This document shows, piece after piece, positions 17,903 through 39,840 of a stretch of 64,000 nt of DNA. The translations under genes and the position numbers were made by a program. This DNA comes from Galaxea fascicularis. Its lineage: Eukaryota; Cnidaria; Anthozoa; Scleractinia; Euphylliidae. A model generated the notes under the pieces. The model had not been told where the DNA came from and did no database searches. It saw only the letters and a program-made list of their open reading frames with translations. Location of the stretch: contig OX419338.1 in NCBI GenBank assembly GCA_948470475.1, positions 31,406,882-31,470,881 on the forward strand. Reading direction: 5' to 3'. Each line of letters opens with the position of its first letter. The stretch's first letter is position 1.

Positions 17903-18706
17903 CTGTTTAGAACAATATATCTCCATATTAGGATCCACCTCACGGAAAATGCGTCGATTACGCCTTCGCTCGCTGCGGCAACAAAATTATTTGTTTTCCA
18001 TTCCTTGATCCACATGTAAAATTTATTATTATTGGTGTCGGGCGATCCGTAATTGGTTGTTCCGACACTACTCGGAGACTAAAATTTCTTTTGAAATCGA
18101 AGTCACACTCCTTCGCGTGACCAACACTGGCGTGACCTATACTAATCATCAGTGCGTGCACGTGCAATAATATTTGAAGAATTCTTCGCGAGTTTTTGTG
18201 TTCTCCCATGCTTCTGGTTCATCTGACTACAAAGGCTGTTAGAAATTACCAGTTTCATGCTTTATAATCACCAAAAACCCAACAGAGCTTTCCTCGAAGT
18301 CTGCACTAAAAAATACGGCATTATCTTTTTGGGCACATAAATGGACCTCTGGGAAAGCAGGATCTACATCTCTTCACCAGGCTATTTCCAAACCATAAGA
18401 TGAAGGTTCAATCTTCTGTTGGACCAACTACAGAATACAGGGCCACTTTGGTCCACCTCTTACAGGTGTTGGGAGTTCTTTTGTAGAACGAAGCATATGA
18501 GGCTTTGGTGATGTATCACTTGTTACCTCATAGGAATTCTAACCTGCAATCTGGCTCAATTTTCGTTTCAATGACAAACCTTTCCCAGGGAAAAAGCAAA
18601 ACGAAAAATAATTCCACCCCACTACTTATCGACAGGGCCTCCCGACTACAATGGACACAAAAAAACTATGCAGAGCTAAGCTAAGCTAAGCTTAGCTAAG
18701 CTTCAT
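17903..18706. other. Upstream of gene 2; no gene
   Basis: Promoter-side sequence of gene 2. A second inverted CCAAT (ATTGG) occurs near 18052. At 18426-18449 there is a 24-nt exact match to the end of the foldback element (complement of sequence ending at 38953 plus its immediate flank). Positions 18673-18702 contain a palindromic array of GCTAA/TTAGC. No open frame of interest. Confidence 0.45.
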
Positions 18707-18908
18707 GGCCCGGTTGTTCAAAAGCTGATTAACTACAATCCAAGGTTAAAAATTAACCAACGGGTTTATTTCGCCATTCCCAAACATTGTTCAACGCTGA
18801 TATTCTGCATAATTTTACATTAGAGGAAGTTTAACCTGAGAAGTTAAAGTGAACCCAAAGTTTACACTAATCCAGGATTAACTTAATTGGCTTTCAATCA
18901 ACTGGGCC
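18707..18908. repeat. GGCCCGGTTGTTC inverted-repeat element, copy 1
   Basis: Left end GGCCCGGTTGTTCAAAAGC with GATTAAC, and right end GGCTTTCAATCAACTGGGCC. It is the same family as 61375-61607, whose ends are better preserved. Confidence 0.65.
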
Positions 18909-19956
18909 CAGAAGGGTAATTACCCTTCAAGGTTTTCCTTTGTGAGAGGCTTTTCCTTTGTGAACCATGAAGTGGGATTATCAGACACGACTGTGAAACA
19001 CAGTAATATCTTTCGTAAGTCCATTTTACAGTGACCTTATCTTTGCACATACAGACCTCACTGCTCTTGCATAATTCATGTTATTCTTATGCCAACTGGT
19101 CCACGATTACACAAGAAAAACTTTGTATCACAACATGGTCACCTCCAGCTTTGCCTCTACTCTTAGAAGGCCAGGTCAATGAACAAATTAAAACTGAAAG
19201 TGGGCTATTATCTGATACAGCTGGTATCACATAGGACATAGGTGACCTACTGTATTATTGTTTGTGATACAGTTCAGAAAGAACAGAGCCATAGTGAAGA
19301 AATATGCTCTTTAGCGAAGTTTTGATCTGTTGCAGATGAAGCCAGAAGTTCTTTAAGTTATTACCCAGTCCTCCCCATGCACCTTATGTTGGAGAAGCAT
19401 TGTGGGACAATAACGTAACTCCAAAAAGGGAGAAGCCCTTTTTGAACAGCTGATCTTGATCATCATGGGAGTAAAACTGCCAGCTCAGTCGTAATACATG
19501 TACAGTGACAAAAATTAATGGAATGGCCGGCATTGACAAATTTGAGACAGAGAGTAGATTTCCCTAAGGAAACAACTTAGCAGAAACCACTACATTATGA
19601 ATTTATGATTTGGTTGATTAAATAAGTTATTTGATCAAAGGGAAAAGGGAAAGAGAGCAAACGTCTAAAGCTTGAAATTAATAATGCAACATTTGTGTCT
19701 CACCAACCTTTGGTGGTTTAATGAAACAGACACTAAATTATATTGTACAGACATAAAGAAGCAAGCAAAAACGTACACTTCATAAGAATTGCTTGCCAAA
19801 TGTCTGGCACCATTTCCACTTTGTAAATTGTATTTTTGTTGCAGCACTGGAAACTACGTGGTTTCAACCACAAGCACATTTTTGTGCAAATGATAGTGGC
19901 ATTCCAGCAGGATGCTGAAGTATAAAACACCAAAGACATTCCACAGGTTTCTTTGT
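18909..19956. other. Intergenic and 3' flank of gene 3
   Basis: No coding exon was recognised. On the minus strand ATTAAA (plus TTTAAT, 19717-19722) about 235 bp after the stop of gene 3 is a possible polyadenylation signal. Confidence 0.4.
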
Positions 19957-25950
<5,994 letters not shown>

Positions 25951-26057
25951 TTTTTGTCCGACGAAAATCTGGCCGAAAAATTTTAACTGAAACTTTCAAA
26001 ATGTTCGATCAGCGCTTTCGCGGGCTTAGAAGGTCCCATAAATTGGCGCGGCTAATG

Positions 26058-26062
26058 ATTGG
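26058..26062 (-). promoter_or_regulatory. CCAAT box of gene 3
   Basis: The minus strand reads TAGCCAATCA, about 108 bp upstream of the gene 3 ATG. A second ATTGG (CCAAT on minus) lies at 26042-26046. Confidence 0.5.
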
Positions 26063-27187
26063 CTAGTAGAAACAAAGCATCATTCCTTAAATGGAGTCCT
26101 GTGAAACAAAGTGCGTCACCGCTGAAAAAATGCCCGATCTTCTTTCGCTTCTGGTTGGACCAAAAAATGAAATGAAATGAAATGGCATAAAGGCGGTTTT
26201 CTCAGTTATTATCTACGTTTTTTTGTAAGCATAAGTGCTCACAATAACATTCCTTGCATTGAAAATGTTGATACCGCAAGTGACGTCTTTCTGCGTCAAT
26301 CAGTGAAGCGAGTCGGTGCGTCAAATGCGTCTAGGTGCGGCATAATGCGGCCGGCGCAGCCAGTTGCGTCTTCTTCGTACTGAATGACAGGAATGTTGGA
26401 TGTTGACTCGGGATGTCGGATCCGAAAACATATTCAAACTAGTCGCCACGTTTTAGTGCTGCAAATTGCTTTCGTCCCTTAGTTCGGACGAAAAAACTGG
26501 AACACGTCAAAGGTATTTTAACGCAATTCTCCGGAATTTGTCGTTCCTGCCGATTGGTTTAGTCATTTGGGTTGTCAGGTTGTCACTTAGGGAGTGTTGC
26601 GTGAAGTCCGACTGCTTCTCTGAATTTTTTCCGAAGAGTGCGTGTTTTAATTTTTTTATTGATTTTTTTTCCCTGAGCGAGCACGTTTACTTGTTAAATT
26701 CTATTGGGATCGATAAGAGAACGGAAGAGTAAAATAAATGCTAGTTTTACTTTGATCTTGCAACTCAACATCGTTTTCAACTAAGTCGAAAATTTCGCGA
26801 AGAATGAAGAAGAATTTTCGCGAAGAATATACGCGCACGTACGGGCACACACAAGTCAAATAAGCTGAAAACAACACTTGAAAAAAATCCACGTGGCACT
26901 TGGCCAATATTACAGTCCAGTCCGATTCGTCCCTATACTAAAAACCAGACTTGACGCATCTTTTCACACTTGATCGATCAACTCGGTGTGACATCGATTG
27001 CGGCATCCTCTGCTGCGGTTCCGGAAAGAGAATGCCAAGAAACTAAGCATTGTTTGTTAATGGAGTTAATGTTTACTCAATTTGTGTGTAAAATATTTCC
27101 TAAGGAACGCAGAGCAACGCAGAGCTCCTGGCGACGCACTTTCTTCCGCATCATTCCAAATTTGGAATTGAAGTTTATTTAAACGAA

Positions 27188-27192
27188 CCAAT
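27188..27192 (+). promoter_or_regulatory. CCAAT box of gene 4
   Basis: The plus strand reads GAACCAATCA, with the box about 115 bp upstream of the gene 4 ATG. TTATTTTAAG at about 27203 is a weak TATA-like word. Confidence 0.5.
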
Positions 27193-27303
27193 CACATGCG
27201 GTGTTATTTTAAGACGGCCTTGCTAACTGCAAACTGCTTCGAAGTTCGAGCACTTTTGTAATTTTTTTCGAACGCGGGATTTTTATCACGAAGGAATCGA
27301 AGA

Positions 27304-31890
<4,587 letters not shown>

Positions 31891-32427
31891 TCCATTTGCA
31901 AATAGCCTCTTAGGTGTAATAGACTGCAAAGTCCCTCAACCAAGATGCATTCCCATCCAAACCGCACAGAGATGATATTTTTTTCATCAGTGCAGCACAC
32001 AGAATTTTTCATCAACTCTACTTCCATGCTGTACATTATTAGTTAGACACAGACAACACTGCACCTTCGTCTTTACTTGTAATTTATTAACATTTTTGTT
32101 AATTGGAGCATTAAAGGTTGAAAAGAACTTGCGTTCCTTGTTCTTAGTGAGCTTGAGGGTGGCCTCAGTCCTCAGTCATTAGCTTTCATAACAAAAGTTG
32201 TCCCATCTGAATGGCACATGGACGAACACAGTATCCCCAGCGAATTCTTATGCTCTGCCATTTCTTTCCACAAGGAGACATCAGGCCGAAAAGAAAACCC
32301 TTGTCACTACAGTAGTTTCAAATGGAGTACTGCATCGGGAGGCCGTCCGAAAATTAATGGTTTTTTCAGGGTTGCTGTTTCTTGGGGCCATCACTGAAAT
32401 GACATTTAAAACAGCTATTTAATAGTG
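31891..32427 (+). terminator. 3' UTR and flank of gene 4
   Basis: Begins directly after the TAA stop. ATTAAA at 32110-32115 is the best polyadenylation candidate. Nothing else recognised. Confidence 0.45.
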
Positions 32428-32659
32428 CAGGGTTGACACTCAGAGAAAAACAGTTTGTTTGTTTTTTCCAGGATAGGGAATTATGTTTCAAGTCAGGGAA
32501 TTTTATTTTGGGCTAACCATTTGGTTTGGGAAGGGGTTTCCTTTGTAGTCAAAAAATCATGCAAAAGAATTGATTTCTGTGGCTTCATTACTGGTTTGAT
32601 TGTCCACCGATTTGCCTTGGATGGCCAGGGAAATGTTAGGGAACTTAGTAGCAACCCTG
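32428..32659. mobile_element. CAGGGTTG hAT-like MITE, copy B
   Basis: Ends CAGGGTTGACAC and TAGCAACCCTG are inverted. AATAG occurs on both flanks with an offset of one to two bases. It shares about 200 bp with copy A at 28142, so the two flank most of gene 4 in the same orientation. Confidence 0.6.
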
Positions 32660-32792
32660 AATAGACTACCAAACGACATAAGACGTCGTTGAAGCTGCAT
32701 GCCCACCAAATAAGAGGGTGATACCGGGCGAATCATCTAGTATCAATACCCCACAAATTAATGTGTATAGGTGAGCTGAAAGCCAGTCATTA

Positions 32793-32987
32793 GAGGGTCC
32801 CCTATACTTTTTTCGTGAAACGTGATTGGGACTATTTTTTTCTCGTGAAACGTGATTTAGGTTTATTTGTTCATTCGTGATTGCGATATTTGATTTTATC
32901 GTGAACGTGAACGAAGTATCCGTGACGCGTGAACAGTCTCAATATTTTTACGTGAATGCATTTTCCAAAGTGGTACAGGGGACCCTC
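32793..32987. mobile_element. GAGGGTCCCC MITE with TCATTA duplication
   Basis: GAGGGTCCCC and GGGGACCCTC are perfect 10-bp inverted ends, flanked by TCATTA at 32787-32792 and 32988-32993. The interior repeats CGTGAAACGTGATT, CGTGATTG and CGTGAACGTGAA words about nine times. Confidence 0.8.
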
Positions 32988-34996
32988 TCATTAAGCACTG
33001 TGGCCACGTGGTAGCAGGCATTACCTTGAATCTAGCAAACAATGTTTGAACCCGAACATTAACAGCCATGGACAGCTGTTTCGTGTGTGTCCCTTCCCGC
33101 GATTTTCTACGCTCATCGCCTGCTGCAAATCCCCAATAAAGACAACCAATCAGGTTGGGTGGTTTTATCACCTGACTTTTCAAACTGGTTGACAACAACG
33201 ATGCCTGGAGTCTGGGAACATACTTGGAGCGGAGATCGCCAAGTGGGCACGCAGAAATCAATGCCGAAAATTCACTTGTGATATTCCCTGGCGATTGAGT
33301 TCGTTCGCTGCTTTCGGGGTATGAAATCGCCTTGTATGTCGCCGGCGGAGCAACTAAAGAATGCAGGGCCACTTTTAAACATTCACCAAACGAGCCGGCT
33401 CGTTTGGCTCGGCAGTGGATGAAAGAACGAGGAATAATTGTATGAGCATTAAGTGTGGTGTTCATATATTTAGTGGCTCGGCAGTGGATAAAAGAACGAG
33501 GAATAATTGTATGAGCATTAAGACCGAGTTCGCCAGAAGACCAGGCAGGGGTGATACATTCCATCTCTCCGATTTGGATGAAACTTTGCCAGATTGAAGG
33601 GACTACCAAACAACTCTAAAAGACAAAGTGGGCCGGCTCTGCGATTCTTCCCTTAAGAGTTAGACCACCCCCCTTGGTTTTTTGCCCCAAATCTCAAAAA
33701 TTGCATTAAAATAAGCATCAAATTTAGACTGCACTCCTGGTGGCAGAATACAATAAATTTTATTGCCATTTCACACAAAAAGAGATTAGACCTATCTTAG
33801 CTTACAACTTGAGTTTCAAGTAATTTGAAGTGACAGGTGCCAATCAAGAATTGTCATTGCATAGCTATGTCACGCAAGATTTAGCATTGAGGCAAATTAG
33901 CTAGATTTCTGACTCAAATATCGCTTAAGTCCAACTTTCTTTTTGAAAACTAATTTCAACAAGGTTAAGAACCACTCTTGGACTGATGAAATCACGAATA
34001 AATTTTTTGGCATCTGTTATCTTTAGGTGACAATGGTTGTTTAATTAACGTGACAAAAGACCAGTCTTAACAAAGAGAGAAGGGAGAAATCTAGGGAAGT
34101 ATAATATTATAGAATCAATTTGTTAACGTTATTTCGACGTTAATGACATAAACAGTGTCTTTGAATCTTATTTATGGCCATTGAAGGTAACTGATCGCAA
34201 AATTCCTCGCAATAATCTTTAAAATAACATTGCATCACAAGCATAACACCTGAATTCTATTCGTATGATCGAAATATAGGAATGAACTACCGTGATATTT
34301 AGATTCGAAAGCATTGAGGCATTAGATGCAAGTTTTACTTAGCTTATCTTGTTGTTTAGATTGCTCTTAAACCCTGCTCAATCATCGCAGGTCACACACT
34401 TGACCTCGCAGTTACACACCTACTTAACACTCGGCATACAAACGCATCAATCGTCATTCACATTCTTTGCTGAAATTATTGTTTGCCCTCACAGACTGAC
34501 TCTTGAGCTCACACATAAAATATATGTTCCTTTCAGAGTTTAAAAAAAAACCTTGAATTATTGATTTGAGGCATCGGGCATGCAAATTAATTTTCTCGAA
34601 TTTGCGATATCATCCATCCGTGCGAACAAGGGGCAAAGACCTTAGTCAGCGGTAAAGAAATTGCCAAACTTTTAATTGATAGCTGACTTGCTAGTTAATA
34701 TATTTACCTGTAAAGGGACATTCTGTTCTGAACGTCTTCAGAGAACTGTGTTATGGGCAGTTCAGTGTATTTGCATTCGCTTTATTCCAGGTTATATTAT
34801 ATAAATCGGATTAAAGGCGTATGGGTGACACCTGAACTAGTCACGTGATATAGCTTAGAACACTTTCTTGTGGACGGGATTTCCGTATTTGTACATCTCT
34901 ATTTATAGATGATCTCACATTCGAAAGTTAAGCATAGTTCCGCTTGTTTGTTCGTTTGTAACGTTTTCGAAAAAAAAAATTAATATATATACTGTA

Positions 34997-35645
34997 GGCG
35001 TTTTTCATTTACCAAGCTTAAGAGATTCTGGAAATTTCGGTTGGATTGTAAGCGGAACATAATTTTTTGGTTCGTTCCACTGGAAAATTTCCGGACAAAA
35101 ATGAACTTCTGAAAAGGTAGTCCCGTTTTCCCGTTGGAAATTTTCCGATGGAACTGCATGTTACTGGTTACACAAAGGTTTTTTTTTCAGTTCCAGGCCA
35201 CTCTCGATCATATCTTCGGTAAGGAAATATGGCGGCTACACCGAATATGGCTTGTACTTCTCGGCACAGAAGTTCAAAGGTCCCTCGAGTCATGCTGAAT
35301 TGGCTTTCAAATTGATCGACAGTGTATGCAGGTAAAATATTTTCATTAAAAACCTTGATATCTGTGAAGATCGCGCCTCGTATAGGTTGCAACCGTCGCC
35401 AGGATAGGAATGAAATCATCATCTGAATTAACGAGACTATTCTTCCAAAGAGAAGTCCAGCTTTTCGTTCAACAACAAAAGTTGTGCCGCCATTTTGTAT
35501 TTTGGCGGGAAATACATCGGACGGTGAAGGGACCCTGGGAATGAATGGGACGACTGTGTCAAATGGAACACGTCCTTCACCAATAAACATTTTTCACCGA
35601 AGTTTCCAGAATTTCCCGGAATCTTTTGGTAAACGGAAAACGCCC
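34997..35645. mobile_element. Harbinger-like deleted element nested in the foldback
   Basis: The left end GGCGTTTTTCATTTACCAA and the right end, ending GGTAAACGGAAAACGCC, are inverted repeats extending about 45 bp (TTCTGGAAATTTCGG inside). GTA lies at both edges but is not certain as a duplication. It carries a transposase fragment on the minus strand. Confidence 0.65.
35168..35590 (-). pseudogene. Harbinger/HARBI1-like transposase N-terminal fragment
   Basis: A 140-residue open frame. Its C-terminal half contains FESQFSMTRGTFELLCREVQ, which resembles the F-x-MS-x-x-TFE-x-L helix block that precedes the DDE nuclease in PIF/Harbinger transposases and HARBI1. The catalytic domain is absent, and the reading frame runs into the terminal repeat of the element. 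It is therefore a relic, not a working gene. The N-terminal half (to about residue 65) has no recognisable motif. Confidence 0.5.
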
Positions 35646-37389
35646 GGTATCTCCACGTTTACCCGTGGGTCACGGAATATTTTCCCTTGACCTCTTGTGA
35701 AAAAGGGCATCCGGTCGCATCTGAGGACAGTCTTGAAGTATCTTAGAGTAGAATCCTAATAAAGATGGCAGTAACGTGACAATATGTCCGAGACACTGAG
35801 TTGAACATGGCATGTTTAGGGTACCAAGTAGAAAATGTGCGCACTCTCTTAATGGAAATCACAAGGGCAAGCCAGAAAGGGGAGCAAGAGGCATCGGAGA
35901 TGAGCATAGAAATCATGTCAAAGTGGAGCACATTCGTTTCAGTCGGAGCAGGTATATACTTGTCTCTTCGTGACACCCCCTTGGTTGAAACTTAAAGTCG
36001 GGATCGTAGTGAGGAGGGGGTGGGGGTAGGAAGTAAACAAGAGAGTTTTACAGGGGAGGTTACCATCTTTAGATCTGAATGATGATTTATAAAAAAGGAA
36101 CGGTTTGTACTTCTGAAGTAGCCTCCTATGCAGACAATCGTTGGCGTCGTCAAGTAATCTTCCTCCCCCAACAACGGAGAGAAGGAAGAATGTCTGTGTA
36201 GGAGGCAACGCCCGATATTAAAGCGTTTCTTTTTTAAAAATCATCATTCAGATCTTAGAATGGTACTAATTTCTGGCTCCACTGTAGAGAGTGCTACCCA
36301 GTTGTCGCTCCATGGCATCGAATTTTGCGAAATCTAGGGTATGTAAAACCAGGCTCAAGATCAGGAATCACACCAATGGGATCATGGATCAAAGCCGAAA
36401 TCAAGGATAATACAGGTCTTTTTATTCGGATCAGGAGTAGTCTCCAACTTACCGATCTTGTTGCGACACCCTTAAGTTATGGGAATGATCAGATGTGTAG
36501 TGTTGGTCACCCTGGACGATATTTGTTTGGCCCAAAAGGGGCTATTAGTCAAGGAATGTAATTAGCTATCATTACCATTATATCAGGGGTTATCTAAAAT
36601 CGGAAAGAGTGCAACGAACGAGACTTTCTCTGACAAGAACCATGGAAACTCAAAGCGCAACGCAATTCTAAGTCGTCCTAAGTAAATGCATTATTCTCGA
36701 TTGAGGTGAGGTGCGCATTATTTGAGTGGAAGGATATTCAAGGAAATGAGATAATCACTGTACATTTCCAAGACTTAATGCTTGACTGTTTACAAGAATT
36801 TGCAAACTTTGTAGGAATGATCACCTTGCCGCCGTATGTGTCGTGAACCCAAGTGAAGATTCGTTCACAGTGCAGTGCAATGTGACGAGCTCAAGAACAA
36901 TGTAGTTTCGTAGAAGCTCAAGTATGCACTCAGGTGCAAGACAAGAAATTTGCATCATCCTCATGCAGATGATGATTTTGTTCATTGGAGAGCTCAATCG
37001 ATCTGGGCAGAGGTTCCGACCAGAGAAGACATCTGAGTAGGAAGATAGAGCAAACGGCAGACGCTGAATTGATCAAAGTGCTTTTTTACGTACCTGTGGG
37101 ACTGTCTTTCTGTGGTACATGAAAATTTGTCTGCGCTTAGTCAAGTTGGTAGAAACCGCTGACCAACTTCCTGGACTCATGTAGTCATGGTGGATTCTAC
37201 TTAACGTGTTAAACAAGATTAACTTGCATGCTTAATGCGGCAACATCAGTAATTTAAGGTTTTCTGAACTGAAAATGGAATAGAGTTCGTATGCCTAGAG
37301 TGTGAAGTGACATTAAGTAACTGCAAGGTCACGTGCGCAACTTGCAATGATTGAGCAAGTTTTTAGAGCAATCTAAACAACAAGTAAAC
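35646..37389. other. Foldback interior; no gene recognised
   Basis: Contains short open frames without family on both strands. Near 37310-37390 there is a partial duplicate of arm sequence (AACTGCAAGGTCA, GATTGAGCAA, TCTAAACAACAAG), also present at 37890-37940. Confidence 0.4.
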
Positions 37390-39011
37390 TCTATAAATAG
37401 AGATGTACAAAAACGGAAATCCTGCCGCAAGTACAGTGTTCCAAGCTATATTACGTGACTAATTCAAGTGTCACGCATACGCAATTAATCCGATATATAT
37501 AATATAACCTGGAATAAAGCGAATGCAAATACACTGAACTGCCCATAACTCAGTTCTATGACGATGTTTACAACAGAATATCCCTTTACAAGTAAATATA
37601 TTAACTAGCAAGTCAGCTATCGATTAAAAGTTTGGTAATCTATTTACTGCTGACTAAGGTCCTCGTCTCTTATACCCACGAATTGATGATATTATCAGAA
37701 ATTCGAGAAAATTAATTTGCATGCCCGATGCCTCAAATCAATAATTCAAGGTTTTTTTTTTAAACTCTGAAAGGAACATATATTTTATGTGTGAGCTCAA
37801 GAGTCAGTCTGTGAGGGCAAACAATAATTTCAGCAAAGAATGTGAATGACGATTGATGCGTTTGTATGCCGAGTGTTAAGTAGGTGTGTAACTGCAAGGT
37901 CAAGTGTGTGACCTGCGATGATTGAGCAATCTAAACAACAAGATAAGCTAAGTAAAACTTGCATCTAATGCCTCAATGCTTTCGAATCTAAATATCACGG
38001 TAGTTCATTCCTATATTTCGATCATACGAATAGAATTCAGGTGTTATGCTCGTGATGCAATGTTATTTTAAAGATTATTGCGAGGAATTTTGCATCAGTT
38101 ACCTTCAATGGCCATAAATAAGATTCAAAGACACTGTTTATGTCATTAACGTTGAAATAACGTTAACAAATTGATTCTATAATATTATACTTCCCTAGAT
38201 TTCTCCCTTCTCTCTTTGTTAAGACTGGTCTTTTGTCACGTTAATTAAACAACCATTGTCACCTAAAGATAACAGATGCCAAAAAATTTATTCGTGATTT
38301 CATCAGTCCAAGAGTGGTTCTTAACCTTGGTGAAATTAGTTTTCAAAAAGAAAGTTGGACTTAAGCGATATTTGAGTCAGAAATCTAGCTAATTTGCCTC
38401 AATGCTAAGTCTTGCGTGACATAGCTATGCAATGACAATTCTTGATTGGCACCTGTCACTTCAAATTACTTGAAACTCAAGTTGTAAGCTAAGATAGGTC
38501 TAATCTCTTTTTGTGTGAAATGGCAATAAAATTTATTGCATTCTGCCACCAGGAGTGCAGTCTAAATTTGATGCTTATTTTAATGCAATTTTTGAGATTT
38601 GGGGCAAAAAACCAAGGGGGGTGGTCTAACTCTTAAGGGAAGAATCGCAGAGCCGGCCCACTTTGTCTTTTAGAGTTGTTTGGTAGTCCCTTCAATCTGG
38701 CAAAGTTTCATCCAAATCGGAGAGATGGAATGTATCACCCCTGCCTGGTCTTCTGGCGAACTCGGTCTTAAGTGTGGTGTTCATATATTTAGTGGCTCGT
38801 TTGGCTCGGCAGTGGAAAATTTCTATGGGGTTCATAGATTTAGCGGCTCGTTTGGCTCGTTTGGCTCGTTTGGCTCGGCAGTGGAACGTCAGCGGAAAGA
38901 GCAAACGAGCCAAACGAGCCGGCTCGTTTGGTGCATGGTTAAAAGTGGCCCTGTATTCTGTAGTTTAGCCAATTCAATGCGCATTTCTACCTTGACTTTG
39001 CCGTCACGTCG

Positions 39012-39564
39012 ATCGTCTCCAGAGCCTCCGTTTCTTTTTGGACACGTGATTGGAGAAACGGAGGGCTCTGGTAGCAGCAGTTACCGGATGTCCGTAAATC
39101 ACGGACATCCGGTGGCGCATGCGTAATTTTTGCCACTTAATCTGCTCATGCTTAGGAACTAGTCCTTAGGGAGGGGAGAGGACGGGAAACTACACAATGT
39201 AGTCAAGATGGCCTCCTTCGTGTCAGATGGGTTCCAAGAAGCGTTGAGAGAGTCTATGACTGCACTTAAGTTTAAAAGAGGAACAGAGAGCTGCCTTGTA
39301 TGCCGTTACCAGGGGCCGTTACTTTGAAAAGGCAAGATTGTTTACTCATTTTACCGACGGGTTTTCGAAATTCAAAAGTGTATTCGTTCTTTGAATGTTT
39401 TTTATGCGAGCGCTTGTTTTCGGCATGCGGGACGGAAGTAAGATGGAATGCTTAATGCTTTATTTATTTCTGCTGCGCATTCATTTTTTGTCAGCCAATG
39501 AACAAATTCCAATTTTTGGAGCCACTCGTCAACGACATTGACGAGTGGCTCTGGGGACGAGAAT
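39012..39564. mobile_element. Insertion of 553 bp in the left arm, ACGTCG duplication
   Basis: ACGTCG at 39006-39011 and 39565-39570 flank it. The right arm has the uninterrupted site GCCGTCACGTCGCAAC (complement near 43187). The ends ATCGTCTCCAGAGCC and GGCTCTGGGGACGAGAAT are imperfect inverted repeats. The interior has palindromes at 39019-39070 and 39525-39552 and a TCCGTAAATCACGGA core. Confidence 0.65.
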
Positions 39565-39840
39565 ACGTCGCAGCGTGAGAAGTAGGATTTTGCCGTCTTG
39601 TGAAAACGTGAGATTGAAAATCCCATTTTCCTAGGCCTTTTTCGAAAATCTTTGTATTTGATAACGCAGTAACCTTAATTAGAGTCTAAAGGTAGCTTAC
39701 AGGCATTCTTGTTTGCAGACATTTAGGGATTAAGCTCTATTTTGCCTGCTGTAGTGAAATATATAAATCAAGGCTGAAGCGAAATGATGGGGCTGCTTTG
39801 TATGAAATTCTCTGTCGCCTTCATCCGTTTGTAAAGGTAA

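Larger units (their letters stand above)
25951..27303. promoter_or_regulatory. Shared upstream region of divergent genes 3 and 4
   Basis: The two calmodulin start codons face away from each other across 1353 bp. It contains CCAAT boxes near each start, a TGACGTC word at 26281-26287, five TGCGTC words (26112, 26292, 26317, 26326, 26365) and a direct repeat of TTTCGCGAAGAAT (26793-26805 and 26816-26828). No coding exon is visible. The division between the two promoters cannot be drawn from sequence. Confidence 0.55.
33364..38953. mobile_element. Foldback element, 5.6 kb, arms about 1.5 kb
   Basis: Two long arms (about 33364-34915 and 37390-38953) are inverted copies, with near-identical stretches such as AGTGGGCCGGCTCTGCGATT and GTTTAATTAACGTGACAAAA. 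Outer ends begin CAGGGCCACTTTTAA, a CAGGG start as in hAT elements, but no 8-bp duplication could be confirmed and similarity continues about 15 bp beyond the ends (AACTA-AGAAT). Near the outer ends are arrays of GGCTCGTTT and GGCTCGGCAGTGG that differ between arms: the left arm has a 67-bp duplication (33406-33530) and the right arm has (GGCTCGTTT)n. The interior contains a nested Harbinger-like remnant and no complete transposase. An assembly artefact is possible, but the arms differ by substitutions. Confidence 0.75.

Noticed and set aside
32896..33609. 237-codon minus-strand open frame
   Set aside because: It runs through the GAGGGTCCCC element edge and the foldback end. The same peptide start recurs in the other arm at 38680 because of the inverted repeat, and it shows no protein family.
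36325..36561. Coding exon of a host gene in the foldback interior
   Set aside because: 78-codon frame with no family, no splice partners and repeat context.
33356..38961. 8-bp hAT target duplication around the foldback element
   Set aside because: The flanking octamers do not match, and similarity between the two sides continues outward in inverted orientation.
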